Of a stretch of DNA of 64,000 nt, positions 1-8,075 are shown piece after piece; within the stretch, counting starts at the first letter, position 1; each line of letters starts with the position of its first letter. A program made the translations under genes and the position numbers. This DNA is from Treponema sp. (GTDB lineage Bacteria; Spirochaetota; Spirochaetia; Treponematales; Breznakiellaceae). The notes below the pieces were generated by a model, which worked only from the letters and a program-made list of their open reading frames with translations, was not told where the DNA came from and did no database searches. The stretch covers positions 1 through 64,000 of the forward strand of contig JAAYUZ010000139.1 in assembly GCA_012517385.1 (NCBI GenBank), written 5' to 3'.

Positions 1-2322
1 CAGCACCGCCACGGCCTTTTTCATCACCCGGGCGCTGCGGATAACCTGGGGCAAAAACATTTTTCCCGCCCCAAACCGGTCCCCAACCTCATTCATACCC
101 TTCATCAGGGGTCCTTCTATGACATCAAGGGACCGGGGGTAGTGGGTTCTCGCTTCCAGCACATCAGCTTCGATATAATCTTCGATACCCTTTACAAGGG
201 CATACTGGAGCCGTTCTTCCACCGGCAGGGCCCGCCAGGCGTTTTTATCAGTGCCGGGCTTTTTTAAACCGCCGCCCCCGGTTCCTGCGCTGCCAGCCCC
301 GGAGCTGCCGGCATTGCCGGGTCCGCCGGCACCAGCCCCTTCGCCAGCACCGCCAGCCTCAGCAGCCTCTTTCAGTTCCAGCGCCAAGGCGAGGAGCCGC
401 TCCGCCCCATCGCTCCGTCGGGCCAGTACTACATCCTCGGCGGCTTCTCTGAGTTGCGGGTCCAGTTCATCATAGGGGACTAGCCCTGCGGGGTTCACGA
501 TGGCCATGGTCAGTCCCGCCTCTATGGCATACTTCAGGAACACCGCGTGCATGGCCTCCCGAACCATGTCATTGCCCCGGAAACTAAAGGACAGGTTCGA
601 AACCCCGCCGGAAATCTTTGCCCCGGGACAATGTTCCCGTATCCAGCGGCAGGCTTCTATAAAATCCAAGGCGTACCGGTCGTGTTCGGGAATACCCGTC
701 GCAATGGCCAGCACGTTAGGGTCAAAGATGATATCTTCGCCCCGCATACCATCCTGAATCAGGAGCTTATATGAACGGTCCGCAACCTCGATTTTTCTCT
801 GATACGAATCGGCCTGGCCCCGCTCATCAAAGAGCATGACCACCACCGCAGCCCCCATTCGCCGTGCTATACGGCTGCGGCGTAAAAACTCCTCTTCTCC
901 TTCCTTCAGGCTGATGGAATTGACAATCCCCTTTCCCTGTAAACACTTCAATCCCGCTTCTATGGCTTCCCAGCGGGAGCTGTCTACCATCACAGGAACT
1001 CGTGCAATTTCCGGATCAGCCAGGGCCAAATTCAAAAACTTCTGCATGGCCCGCGGCGCATCCAGGAGGGCATCATCCATACACACATCGATGATAGATG
1101 CCCCCGCTTCCACCATCTCCCGGGCTATACTGAGGGCTTCATCATAGCGTTCTTCCTTGATAAGCCGTAAAAATTTGCGGCTCCCCGCCACGTTGGTCCG
1201 TTCCCCCACATCGATAAAACCGACCGCCGGGTCCACCATAAGGGGTTCAAGGCCCGATAATACAGTTTTAGCCAAGGCTCCTGAGGCCAGTTCTTCCGGG
1301 ATTTTCCTGGGTTTGTAATTCGCTGCTATCCGGGCAATTTCTGCAATATGGGCAGGGGTGGAACCGCAGCAGCCCCCCACAATATTGACAAGCCCATCCT
1401 TTAAAAAGGCTTCAATATGGCCCGCCATTGTCTGGGCCGATTCATCATATTGGCCAAACCGGTTAGGGAGCCCCGCATTGGGATGGGCACTCACTAGTAC
1501 AGGGGCAATCTCCGAAAGGGCAGCCACATGGGGATAGAGCCGCTCCGCACCGAGAGAACAGTTAAGTCCAATGGACCAGGGCTTCCCGTGCATGACCGAT
1601 ACACAAAAGGCTTCGACAGTTTGACCCGACAGGGTCCGGCCCGCCGCATCTACAATAGTCCCGGATATCATAAGAGGCACATCATAGCGACCCGCCGCAG
1701 CCCCCTCCGGATCCGCAGAACACCGCTCATCCAGCAGTTTCTGAATAGCCGAGATGGCCGCCTTTGCATTCAATGTGTCAAAGATGGTCTCTATCATGAG
1801 GATATCCGCACCCCCATCCAGAAGCCCCCGGGCACTATCATAATAGGCCGCTTCCAGTTCATCCCAGGTAACTGACCGGGCTCCCGGATCATTCACATCG
1901 GGGGATATACTGGCGGTCTTGCTGGTTGGCCCCAGTATTCCCGCCACAAAACGGGGCTTGGCTCCGGTACTGTACCGATCCGCCGATTCCCGGGCAACCC
2001 GGGCGGCGGCCACATTGATTTCGTAAGCCCTGTCCTGGAGGTCATAATCCGCAAGGGATATGGCATTGGCATTAAATGAATTGGTTTCTATGATATCCGA
2101 ACCGGCCCGCAGATAGGCCTGGTGAATCGAGGCAATCACCGCCGGTTTAGTGATACAAAGAATATCGTTACAACCTGACAGCGGTTTTGTATGATGTAAA
2201 AACTCATTTCCCCGGAAATCAGCCTCAGAAAGATTAAATTTCTGAATCATGGTACCCATGGCACCATCCAGAAGGAGAATCCGTTCCGCAGAAAGGGCAT
2301 CTAATTGTTCGCGAATAGTCAT
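1..2322 (-). CDS. metH: cobalamin-dependent methionine synthase MetH, C-terminal part outside window
   Basis: The enzyme transfers a methyl group from methyltetrahydrofolate via cobalamin to homocysteine. 774 codons are visible, reading off the left edge. The N-terminal homocysteine domain starts with LLDGAMGT (residues 16-24) and keeps the three zinc cysteines, C255 (GLNCS) and C318-C319 (GGCCG). A pterin-binding domain follows at about 350-640 (motifs [20 protein letters not shown]). The start of the B12-binding cap domain, with EARTHYPRS-like sequence, reaches the window edge. Between the last two lies an unusual Gly/Ala-rich linker (about 655-687). The B12, activation and C-terminal domains should lie upstream of position 1. 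ATG at 2322 has no clear ribosome binding site. Identification is secure. Confidence 0.95.
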   Translation of the reverse strand, partial: MTIREQLDALSAERILLLDGAMGTMIQKFNLSEADFRGNEFLHHTKPLSGCNDILCITKPAVIASIHQAYLRAGSDIIETNSFNANAISLADYDLQDRAYEINVAAARVARESADRYSTGAKPRFVAGILGPTSKTASISPDVNDPGARSVTWDELEAAYYDSARGLLDGGADILMIETIFDTLNAKAAISAIQKLLDERCSADPEGAAAGRYDVPLMISGTIVDAAGRTLSGQTVEAFCVSVMHGKPWSIGLNCSLGAERLYPHVAALSEIAPVLVSAHPNAGLPNRFGQYDESAQTMAGHIEAFLKDGLVNIVGGCCGSTPAHIAEIARIAANYKPRKIPEELASGALAKTVLSGLEPLMVDPAVGFIDVGERTNVAGSRKFLRLIKEERYDEALSIAREMVEAGASIIDVCMDDALLDAPRAMQKFLNLALADPEIARVPVMVDSSRWEAIEAGLKCLQGKGIVNSISLKEGEEEFLRRSRIARRMGAAVVVMLFDERGQADSYQRKIEVADRSYKLLIQDGMRGEDIIFDPNVLAIATGIPEHDRYALDFIEACRWIREHCPGAKISGGVSNLSFSFRGNDMVREAMHAVFLKYAIEAGLTMAIVNPAGLVPYDELDPQLREAAEDVVLARRSDGAERLLALALELKEAAEAGGAGEGAGAGGPGNAGSSGAGSAGTGGGGLKKPGTDKNAWRALPVEERLQYALVKGIEDYIEADVLEARTHYPRSLDVIEGPLMKGMNEVGDRFGAGKMFLPQVIRSARVMKKAVAVL

Positions 2323-2428
2323 GGTTCTATTGTATCGAAAAGCTGCTTTCGTAAAAAGATAAGTATCATTCTTTTGTCATACTTATTGACGTTACCCATA
2401 CTTTTTGTCACCATGAACACACTACCCT

Positions 2429-3217
2429 ATGCAAGCAATTTGGACTGAATCATTTACCGTAAGAACCTGGGATGTGGACCGGAACAACCGGCTCAGCCCC
2501 GCATCTCTTTTTAATTTTTTTCAGGAAGTAGCGGGAAACCATGCTACAGAACTGGGGGTCGGTAAGGACACCCTGCTCCGAAACAATCAAGCCTGGATTC
2601 TTTCCCGTATGTCCGCCATACTCTACCGGCGCCCCGGTTGGGGAGAGACAATCACCGTACGGACCTGGCCCCGGGGCACGGAAAAACTCTTTGCAATCCG
2701 GGATTACGATATGATCGATGGTTTTGGCAGCACCATCGCCCAGGGACGTAGTGCCTGGCTCCTTGTAGATGTGGAAAAACTGCGGCCCCTCCGTCCCCAG
2801 GCCCTCACGGAACACCTGCCAACCAATACGGATATGCCCGCGATTCAGGATGGCGTACAGGCCCTGTCCCAACGGCAGGAACTCCAATCGGCGGGGAGCC
2901 GAAGGGCGGCCTATTCGGACATAGACTACAACGGACATGTAAACAATGCCCGCTATATTCAGTGGATTCAGGATATGCTTGATGAATCGGTCCTGGACGG
3001 GGCGAACAAGTTCCGGCTTGACATCAACTATCTGGCAGAAATTCGGCCCCAGGAAACCATTTCTCTATGGAAAAGCACTATTCCCCTTCAGGAAGCATCA
3101 AACAATGGGAACGCACTATTTACCCCCTTCGAAATCACCGAGTTCTGGGCCTTCGAAGGGAAACATATCGATACGGACCAGAGTTCGTTTCGTGCGGAAC
3201 TGCGTTGCGGAGCCTAG
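2429..3217 (+). CDS. acyl-ACP thioesterase (FatA-like, double hotdog)
   Basis: Predicted to hydrolyse acyl-acyl-carrier-protein and release free fatty acids, in the cytoplasm. The 262 residues match the bacterial acyl-ACP thioesterase family in length and in two hotdog halves. The first opens with RTWDVDRNNRLS and FNFFQEVAGNHA (residues 28-39). The second carries YSDIDYNGHVNNARY, in which N168 and H170 sit at the family's catalytic Asn-x-His positions. The gene starts 106 bases from divergent metH and is followed after 3 bases by the MetF-like gene, so the two are probably cotranscribed. Chain-length specificity cannot be read from the sequence. Confidence 0.88.
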   Translation: MQAIWTESFTVRTWDVDRNNRLSPASLFNFFQEVAGNHATELGVGKDTLLRNNQAWILSRMSAILYRRPGWGETITVRTWPRGTEKLFAIRDYDMIDGFGSTIAQGRSAWLLVDVEKLRPLRPQALTEHLPTNTDMPAIQDGVQALSQRQELQSAGSRRAAYSDIDYNGHVNNARYIQWIQDMLDESVLDGANKFRLDINYLAEIRPQETISLWKSTIPLQEASNNGNALFTPFEITEFWAFEGKHIDTDQSSFRAELRCGA

Positions 3218-3220
3218 CCG

Positions 3221-3955
3221 ATGAACATATCCCTAGAAATTGTCCCCCGGGATGAACCCACGATTGCAGAGAACATCGCCATCGCATCCCGCTTTCCGGA
3301 AATTACCCTCATCAACATACCTGACCTGCTCCGTTTCCCCATCCGCTCCTGGGAAGCCTGCCCATTCATACCTGCAACATATCAAAGCATTCCCCACCTG
3401 CGGGCCATCGATTTTAATATGGATGAACCCTTTCCGCTTACCGACTATTTCAGGAACCATCATATTGATACGGTGCTGGTGGTAGCCGGCGACCCGCCCC
3501 AGGATATGAAGCACCGGGTTTTTCCAACCCACACGACGGATTTTATAAAAAAACTGAAACGGGAACTTCCCGCTCTTACTATTTATGCAGCCTTTGACCC
3601 CTACCGGTCCAATATCCGCTATGAGCTGGATTACCTTAAGGCCAAGGAGGACAGCGGGGCTGATGGCTTCATGAGCCAGCCCTTTTTTGATGTACGGCTC
3701 CTGGAGATCTATGCTGAATACCTGGAGGGCCGTACCGTATTCTGGGGTGTCTCACCGGTCCTTTCAGAAAAAAGCCGCAACTACTGGGAAGCCCGAAACC
3801 GGGCCATTTTTCCCCGCTCATTCCGGCCAGACCTGCACTGGAACATCAGCTTTGGCCGGCAGGTACTGCAATTCTGCAAAACCCACCGCTTTGATCTGTA
3901 CCTTATGCCCATACGGGTCGACCTGGATACCTATCTGCAGGGCCTCTTTAGTTAA
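3221..3955 (+). CDS. short methylenetetrahydrofolate reductase-like (MetF family) protein
   Basis: Probable FAD-dependent 5,10-methylenetetrahydrofolate reductase family member, the enzyme that makes the methyl donor used by MetH. Family marks are SLEIVPR near the N-terminus (E6 at the position of the catalytic Glu), VVAGDPPQ (87-94), AAFDPYR and LKAKEDSGADGFMSQPFFD (139-157), which is the characteristic LK-x-K-x-x-x-GAD stretch. At 244 residues it is about 50 shorter than typical MetF, and the usual FFPP is changed to IVPR, so substrate and cofactor use are uncertain. It lies 3 bases after the thioesterase gene and is divergent from metH, which supports a folate/methionine role. Confidence 0.7.
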   Translation: MNISLEIVPRDEPTIAENIAIASRFPEITLINIPDLLRFPIRSWEACPFIPATYQSIPHLRAIDFNMDEPFPLTDYFRNHHIDTVLVVAGDPPQDMKHRVFPTHTTDFIKKLKRELPALTIYAAFDPYRSNIRYELDYLKAKEDSGADGFMSQPFFDVRLLEIYAEYLEGRTVFWGVSPVLSEKSRNYWEARNRAIFPRSFRPDLHWNISFGRQVLQFCKTHRFDLYLMPIRVDLDTYLQGLFS

Positions 3956-4001
3956 AAACCGCAGAAAAACGGGCGATTAGATAGCCCCTGTTCAACTAAG
4001 T

Positions 4002-4097
4002 GGGTGGTTCCGTCCCCTGACTCTATTATGCCAGCGGGTGGTTCCGGCCCCTGGCGCTATTATGCCAGGGGATGGTTCCGGCACCAGGTTTCCAGGG
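4002..4097. repeat. 34-bp tandem repeat, about 2.7 copies, with internal hairpin
   Basis: Units begin near 4004, 4038 and 4072 with (G/A)TGGTTCCG and share CTATTATGCCAG. The middle unit forms a perfect 8-bp stem, CCCCTGGC (4048-4055) with GCCAGGGG (4064-4071) and an 8-base loop. The repeat crosses the stop codon (4060-4062) of the minus-strand radical SAM gene and so encodes its last residues. There is no T-run, so it does not look like a standard terminator. Confidence 0.75.
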
Positions 4098-5478
4098 CTT
4101 CCCGCAGATCGGCCCGGTCTATCCCCCAGTTTTTTCCAAAACGAGCAAGGAGCTCCTCGGAAAGTTCCATAAATCTACTGAATACATCCCCCGCTTCTGG
4201 CAAGAGACGGGAGATCAGGTCATCAAAGTGGCCCCGGTTTACGATGAGCTCCCAGAAACGGGCAAAGTTTTTCACCCTGTCCAATTCGGATCTGGATAAG
4301 GTCGCTGTTTCGAGCACCTCATAGGGGGGCCTTTCATCAAACACCATTCCAAAGGGGCCGTCATGCCGGGCAATCGGAGTGCCGGGGAGTTTTTTTAATA
4401 TACCAAGCTGAATTTCCGTGGGCCGGACCGCCCAGAGCATATTAAAACTCCGGGCAAAACTTTCCAGGGTTTCGCCGGGGAGACCCGCAATAAGGTCCGC
4501 ATGGACAATTGCATTGGTCTCATCCCGGAGGAAACGGAGGGCTTCCTGTTCCTTTTCCGGGTTGCTCGGTCTTCCAATCCTGCGGGCTACCTCTGGGGTA
4601 AAGGTCTGGATCCCCACCTCCAGCCTGAGGGTACCGGCCGGAAACTGCCTGAGTACATCCCGAAGCCTGTCAGGGAAACGGGATGGGACCATTTCGAAAT
4701 GCACATAGGCCGGCGGCTCTATCCGCTCAAGAAAAAACAACAGAATCTTCTCAGCCCGCTCATAATCCAAATTAAAGGTCCGGTCAAGAAATTTAAAGCC
4801 CTTCGCCCCCCGGACAAAGAGTCCTTCCATGTCGGATAAAAAGGTCTCCAACGGAAACGTACGTACCCTGCGATCAAGGGAACTAAGGCAGAATTCGCAT
4901 CCGAAGGGACAGCCCCGGGAAGCTTCCACATAGATGAGTTTTCTATTGATATCTTCATCCGTATAGAGATGATAGGCGCTCCGTATCAGATCCAGGGGTA
5001 CCGGGTGAGCAAGGATCCATCTGTCTGACCGCACTCCGTACCGGTCCAGCTGCTCCAGGGGTTCTTCAAAGAACAGGTGTTCCATGAGGCTCTGAAACAC
5101 CAATTCCCCCTCCCCCCGTACTATCCAATCGGCCATCCGGACCAGGGGCGCCTCATCGGACAAGTAGGATACTTCCGGGCCTCCCAGAACAATGATAGGG
5201 CGCGGCACTAGTTCCTTTTGATCGGCCGACCAATAGGCTTCCAGGGCTTTGAGCAGGGCCAGGGTGGCTTCATGGTTCCAGATATACACCGACAGGGCCA
5301 GAACCCGGGGCCGTTCCGCTATGATGGCGGATACCTTTTCTTCCAGTGGCTGGCGCAGGGCAAATTCCAGAATAGCACTCCGTTCTGCCAGTGCTCCCAG
5401 ATTAGCCTGCAGCAAACGGAGCGCCAGGGATGGATGAATCCATTTTGCGTTAATTGTAGCTAAGACTATTTCAGCCAT
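4060..5478 (-). CDS. B12-binding domain radical SAM protein (DUF4080-type)
   Basis: A 472-residue radical SAM enzyme with an N-terminal cobalamin-binding fold (about 1-135, with LSVYIWNH and LGGPEVSY) and a radical SAM core whose cluster motif is GCPFGCEFC (C190, C194, C197). The approximately 110-residue C-terminal part, with ERPPYEVLETATLSRSELDRVKNFARFWE-like sequence, matches DUF4080. Enzymes of this architecture use methylcobalamin or SAM chemistry on mostly unknown substrates, and none can be named here. It is the last gene of a three-gene minus-strand operon, 9 bases after the nucleotidase-like gene. Its stop codon lies in the 34-bp repeat. Confidence 0.88.
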   Translation of the reverse strand: MAEIVLATINAKWIHPSLALRLLQANLGALAERSAILEFALRQPLEEKVSAIIAERPRVLALSVYIWNHEATLALLKALEAYWSADQKELVPRPIIVLGGPEVSYLSDEAPLVRMADWIVRGEGELVFQSLMEHLFFEEPLEQLDRYGVRSDRWILAHPVPLDLIRSAYHLYTDEDINRKLIYVEASRGCPFGCEFCLSSLDRRVRTFPLETFLSDMEGLFVRGAKGFKFLDRTFNLDYERAEKILLFFLERIEPPAYVHFEMVPSRFPDRLRDVLRQFPAGTLRLEVGIQTFTPEVARRIGRPSNPEKEQEALRFLRDETNAIVHADLIAGLPGETLESFARSFNMLWAVRPTEIQLGILKKLPGTPIARHDGPFGMVFDERPPYEVLETATLSRSELDRVKNFARFWELIVNRGHFDDLISRLLPEAGDVFSRFMELSEELLARFGKNWGIDRADLREALETWCRNHPLA

Positions 5479-5487
5479 AAACCAGGC

Positions 5488-6114
5488 TTACTGGGGAAAA
5501 CTGGCAGCCCCAAACAGGTTGAGGGTGCCGGTCCGCCACTCATCGTAGGCCTCCAGCACCAGCCGCTCCACATCCTGCCAGTTATCGGCCCTGGGCCCCG
5601 GCAGGTCCCGATTGGTCGAATTGGAAAAAACTATGGTGCGGCATCCCTGTTCCCGCAGGCGCTCCACATTGGTTGGGGAATCATCAATATAAACATGGGC
5701 TCCTACGGCTCCCTTGTCCTTCATGAAACAGAGGTCCCAATAGGGAATATCATGGGCATCGAGCCACTCTACGGTCTGGGTTATTGAGGTTTTATGAAAA
5801 TATTTAAGGAACAGCCGGTGGGTTATAATACGAATCCGAATACCCCGGACTGAAAGTTTCCGGAGGGTAGCCGGCGCATCCTTTATGGGTTTCATGACTC
5901 TAAAGAGATCCCGCTGGGTTACCGCAAAGCGGTGGAGCCTGTCATAGCCCCCATATTCGTCTATGCCCCATTCATGGAGTCCAAAAGAAACATCCTGCTT
6001 CAGACTTTCCAGTGGACGGTCCAGCCATTCGGCGGCGATTTCCCGCATGGCCCCATAAAAGTCGCCAACCACCTCGTCCAGGTCGACCCCCAGAATAAAA
6101 CTGCTCTCATCCAT
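5488..6114 (-). CDS. 5'(3')-deoxyribonucleotidase-like HAD hydrolase
   Basis: HAD-superfamily phosphatase of the 5'-nucleotidase type C family (NT5C). Motif I is GVDLDEVVGDF with the Asp pair D11/D13, motif II is the IITHR stretch, and motif IV is YIDDSPTN. Such enzymes dephosphorylate (deoxy)nucleoside monophosphates. The ATG at 6114 is preferred because it overlaps the upstream ABC gene by only 8 bases. In-frame starts at 6123 and 6144 would overlap it more. The product is 208 residues. The substrate is inferred from the family only. Confidence 0.75.
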   Translation of the reverse strand: MDESSFILGVDLDEVVGDFYGAMREIAAEWLDRPLESLKQDVSFGLHEWGIDEYGGYDRLHRFAVTQRDLFRVMKPIKDAPATLRKLSVRGIRIRIITHRLFLKYFHKTSITQTVEWLDAHDIPYWDLCFMKDKGAVGAHVYIDDSPTNVERLREQGCRTIVFSNSTNRDLPGPRADNWQDVERLVLEAYDEWRTGTLNLFGAASFPQ

Positions 6115-6934
6115 GGTGTTCATCCTGTTCTTTCGTCTGTTCAAGCGAGGTGAGCAGGTTTGCCTCTTCTTCTAATTTTTTCCGATCCAGGTATTCCTTC
6201 TGTTTGAGCATTGCCGCGGGCACTCCGTAGGCTTCCTCCAGGTGGGAAGGGGTAAGAAGCTCCGCAGGACTTCCCATATCAATGGATCGATTCTTTTTAA
6301 AGAGAAGTACCGTTTCGGCGTACTTTTTAGTAAGGTCTAATTCGTGCAGGGACACATATATCGTGACACCTGTAGCTTTCTGGTAGGATCTGAAAAAATC
6401 CAGGGCCGCTTCCTTCTGCCGATCCTCCATGGCAAATACGGGTTCATCCATAAAGATGGACCGGGACCCATAGAGGGCTGCAAAGGCCAGAAGGGTTCGC
6501 TGCATTTCACCCTTTGAAAGCCGCGCCAGGGGCCGATTGCGCAGATTGGTTAATTCAAAAACAGAGAGGACCTGACTATAAAAATCCTCCCCCTTCATCG
6601 CATGAAAGCCCCCTGCATACACCTGCTCCAGGAGGGCTCCCAGGGGCTCTTCCGTTTCGAATTCCATATTTTGATAAATGAACGAAGCGTATGCGTTCCG
6701 CTCGTCCTCACTGGCAAAGAGCCGGGTATCCCTGCCCAGAAGGGTAATGGTTCCTTCCTGAGGCATAAGTCTCCCTGCAGCCAGCAGCATAAGGGTTGAT
6801 TTGCCGGCCCCATTTGGACCCACAAGGCTCACAAAACCGGTTGGCAGGGTAGCCGAAAAGTTCGAAAAAACCGGTGCCTCCCCTTCGGGGTACTGAAAAT
6901 GCACCTGATGAAATACAGACAATCCGTTAGTCAT
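6107..6934 (-). CDS. ABC transporter ATP-binding protein without adjacent permease
   Basis: A complete ABC ATPase of 275 residues. Walker A is GPNGAGKST (39-47), the Q-loop is YQN (Q88), the signature is LSKGE (139-143), Walker B is SIFMDEP (159-165) and the switch histidine is H197 in SLHE. The C-terminal 60 residues are charged and coiled-coil-like. The general type is that of metal or iron-complex importers (FepC/ZnuC-like). No permease or binding protein of that type is next to it. It is the first gene of the ABC, nucleotidase and radical SAM operon, so the transported substrate is unknown. Confidence 0.85.
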   Translation of the reverse strand: MTNGLSVFHQVHFQYPEGEAPVFSNFSATLPTGFVSLVGPNGAGKSTLMLLAAGRLMPQEGTITLLGRDTRLFASEDERNAYASFIYQNMEFETEEPLGALLEQVYAGGFHAMKGEDFYSQVLSVFELTNLRNRPLARLSKGEMQRTLLAFAALYGSRSIFMDEPVFAMEDRQKEAALDFFRSYQKATGVTIYVSLHELDLTKKYAETVLLFKKNRSIDMGSPAELLTPSHLEEAYGVPAAMLKQKEYLDRKKLEEEANLLTSLEQTKEQDEHHG

Positions 6935-6992
6935 GCTTTTATTCTAGCATGAAGGGCCTTCTTATCCTATACTTTTATATGGAGGGAACACC

Positions 6993-8075
6993 TTGAATCG
7001 GATGTATCAGTGGCTGTTACTCACCATGGTCATCACCTTTTTTTCAAGCTGTGTCCAGCCGGAAATTAAGGTTGCCCTGCTTACCAAGTTAGAAGCGGGC
7101 TCTATCATCGGGACAAGCGAAATTGCCGCTGTAAAGGAATTTGAACGTACCCACCCGAACAGCCGAATACATGTCATACCCTTTGATGATGGATGGGATC
7201 CGGTCCGTACCAAACAGGCCTATGGGGAAGTTCAAAGGAACAACATTCAATTCCTCATTACAAGCCACACTTCTACCTGTGCAACTGAAATTATATCTGA
7301 CATAAACAGGGATAAACGGCTTACCATAGTTACCGGTGCCACTACAACCCAATTAAGCAAAAAGGATGATTACATTTTGCGTATCATCCCCGATGCAAAT
7401 CAGGAACAAACAGCCATTGCTGCTAAGATTGCTGAGTTAGCCCCTAAAAACATCCTTATCATTCGAGACCTGTCCAATCCGGGTTATGTTATACCTGCCC
7501 AGGAAGCAGTTATTTCTGAATTACGTCGCCTTGTAAATACAGTAAAAATAAAGACCTATGATATTGATGCAAATAAAATTGATATAACCGGTCTTGCACC
7601 TGTAATGACCGATGCTTCCTATGAAGTCCTGTATGTTCTCATTGGTGGTTATAGGAACATTGCGGGCAATATCGCACAATATTTTTATACCTTTCACCCA
7701 GAAGCGACCATTTTCTTTACCCCCTGGATGAACAACAAGGAACTGATTAACACCGCCGGGCCTGCAATTTCCAAATCAATACTTCCATCACTTTTTCCTT
7801 CGAGAAAGGAATCCCCCAATATCGAAGCCTATATGTCCAGCATAGAAACCAATCTTCACCTCAGCCCAACCATTATCAGCCTTAAGGTGTATCAAGCCCT
7901 TGAACTGCTCGATCTTGCCTTCAGAGCAAGGGCTGCCAATCCAGAAAAAGCAAAGACCTGGCTTCTTTCACAAAAAACAATAGAAACCCGTCTTGGATCT
8001 ATTACCTTTGATGCCTTTGGTGATTCTTCAGCAGGTTATTACTTTATTACCGATATCCCAGGAGAATTTAATTGA
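6993..8075 (+). CDS. periplasmic-binding-protein-type lipoprotein, probable sensor partner of the kinase
   Basis: A 360-residue lipoprotein. A hydrophobic signal ends in a lipobox FSSC with C20 as the lipidated cysteine, relaxed as is usual in spirochaetes. The mature part has the type I periplasmic-binding fold of the branched-chain amino acid receptor family (VALLTKLEAGSIIGTSE, then ITSHTSTCATE and a hinge near FTPWMNN). No ABC permease is nearby. Instead the histidine kinase gene begins 4 bases before its stop. The TTG at 6993 is chosen because GGAGGG at 6981-6986 sits 6 bases upstream. The ligand is unknown. Confidence 0.78.
   Translation: MNRMYQWLLLTMVITFFSSCVQPEIKVALLTKLEAGSIIGTSEIAAVKEFERTHPNSRIHVIPFDDGWDPVRTKQAYGEVQRNNIQFLITSHTSTCATEIISDINRDKRLTIVTGATTTQLSKKDDYILRIIPDANQEQTAIAAKIAELAPKNILIIRDLSNPGYVIPAQEAVISELRRLVNTVKIKTYDIDANKIDITGLAPVMTDASYEVLYVLIGGYRNIAGNIAQYFYTFHPEATIFFTPWMNNKELINTAGPAISKSILPSLFPSRKESPNIEAYMSSIETNLHLSPTIISLKVYQALELLDLAFRARAANPEKAKTWLLSQKTIETRLGSITFDAFGDSSAGYYFITDIPGEFN

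Noticed and set aside
251-475. Plus-strand proline-rich reading frame
   Set aside because: It is the opposite strand of the Gly/Ala linker of metH. The composition follows from that, and there is no ribosome site.
2323-2428. SAM or cobalamin riboswitch before metH
   Set aside because: The gap is only 106 bases and shows no conserved riboswitch core or B12-box-like sequence.
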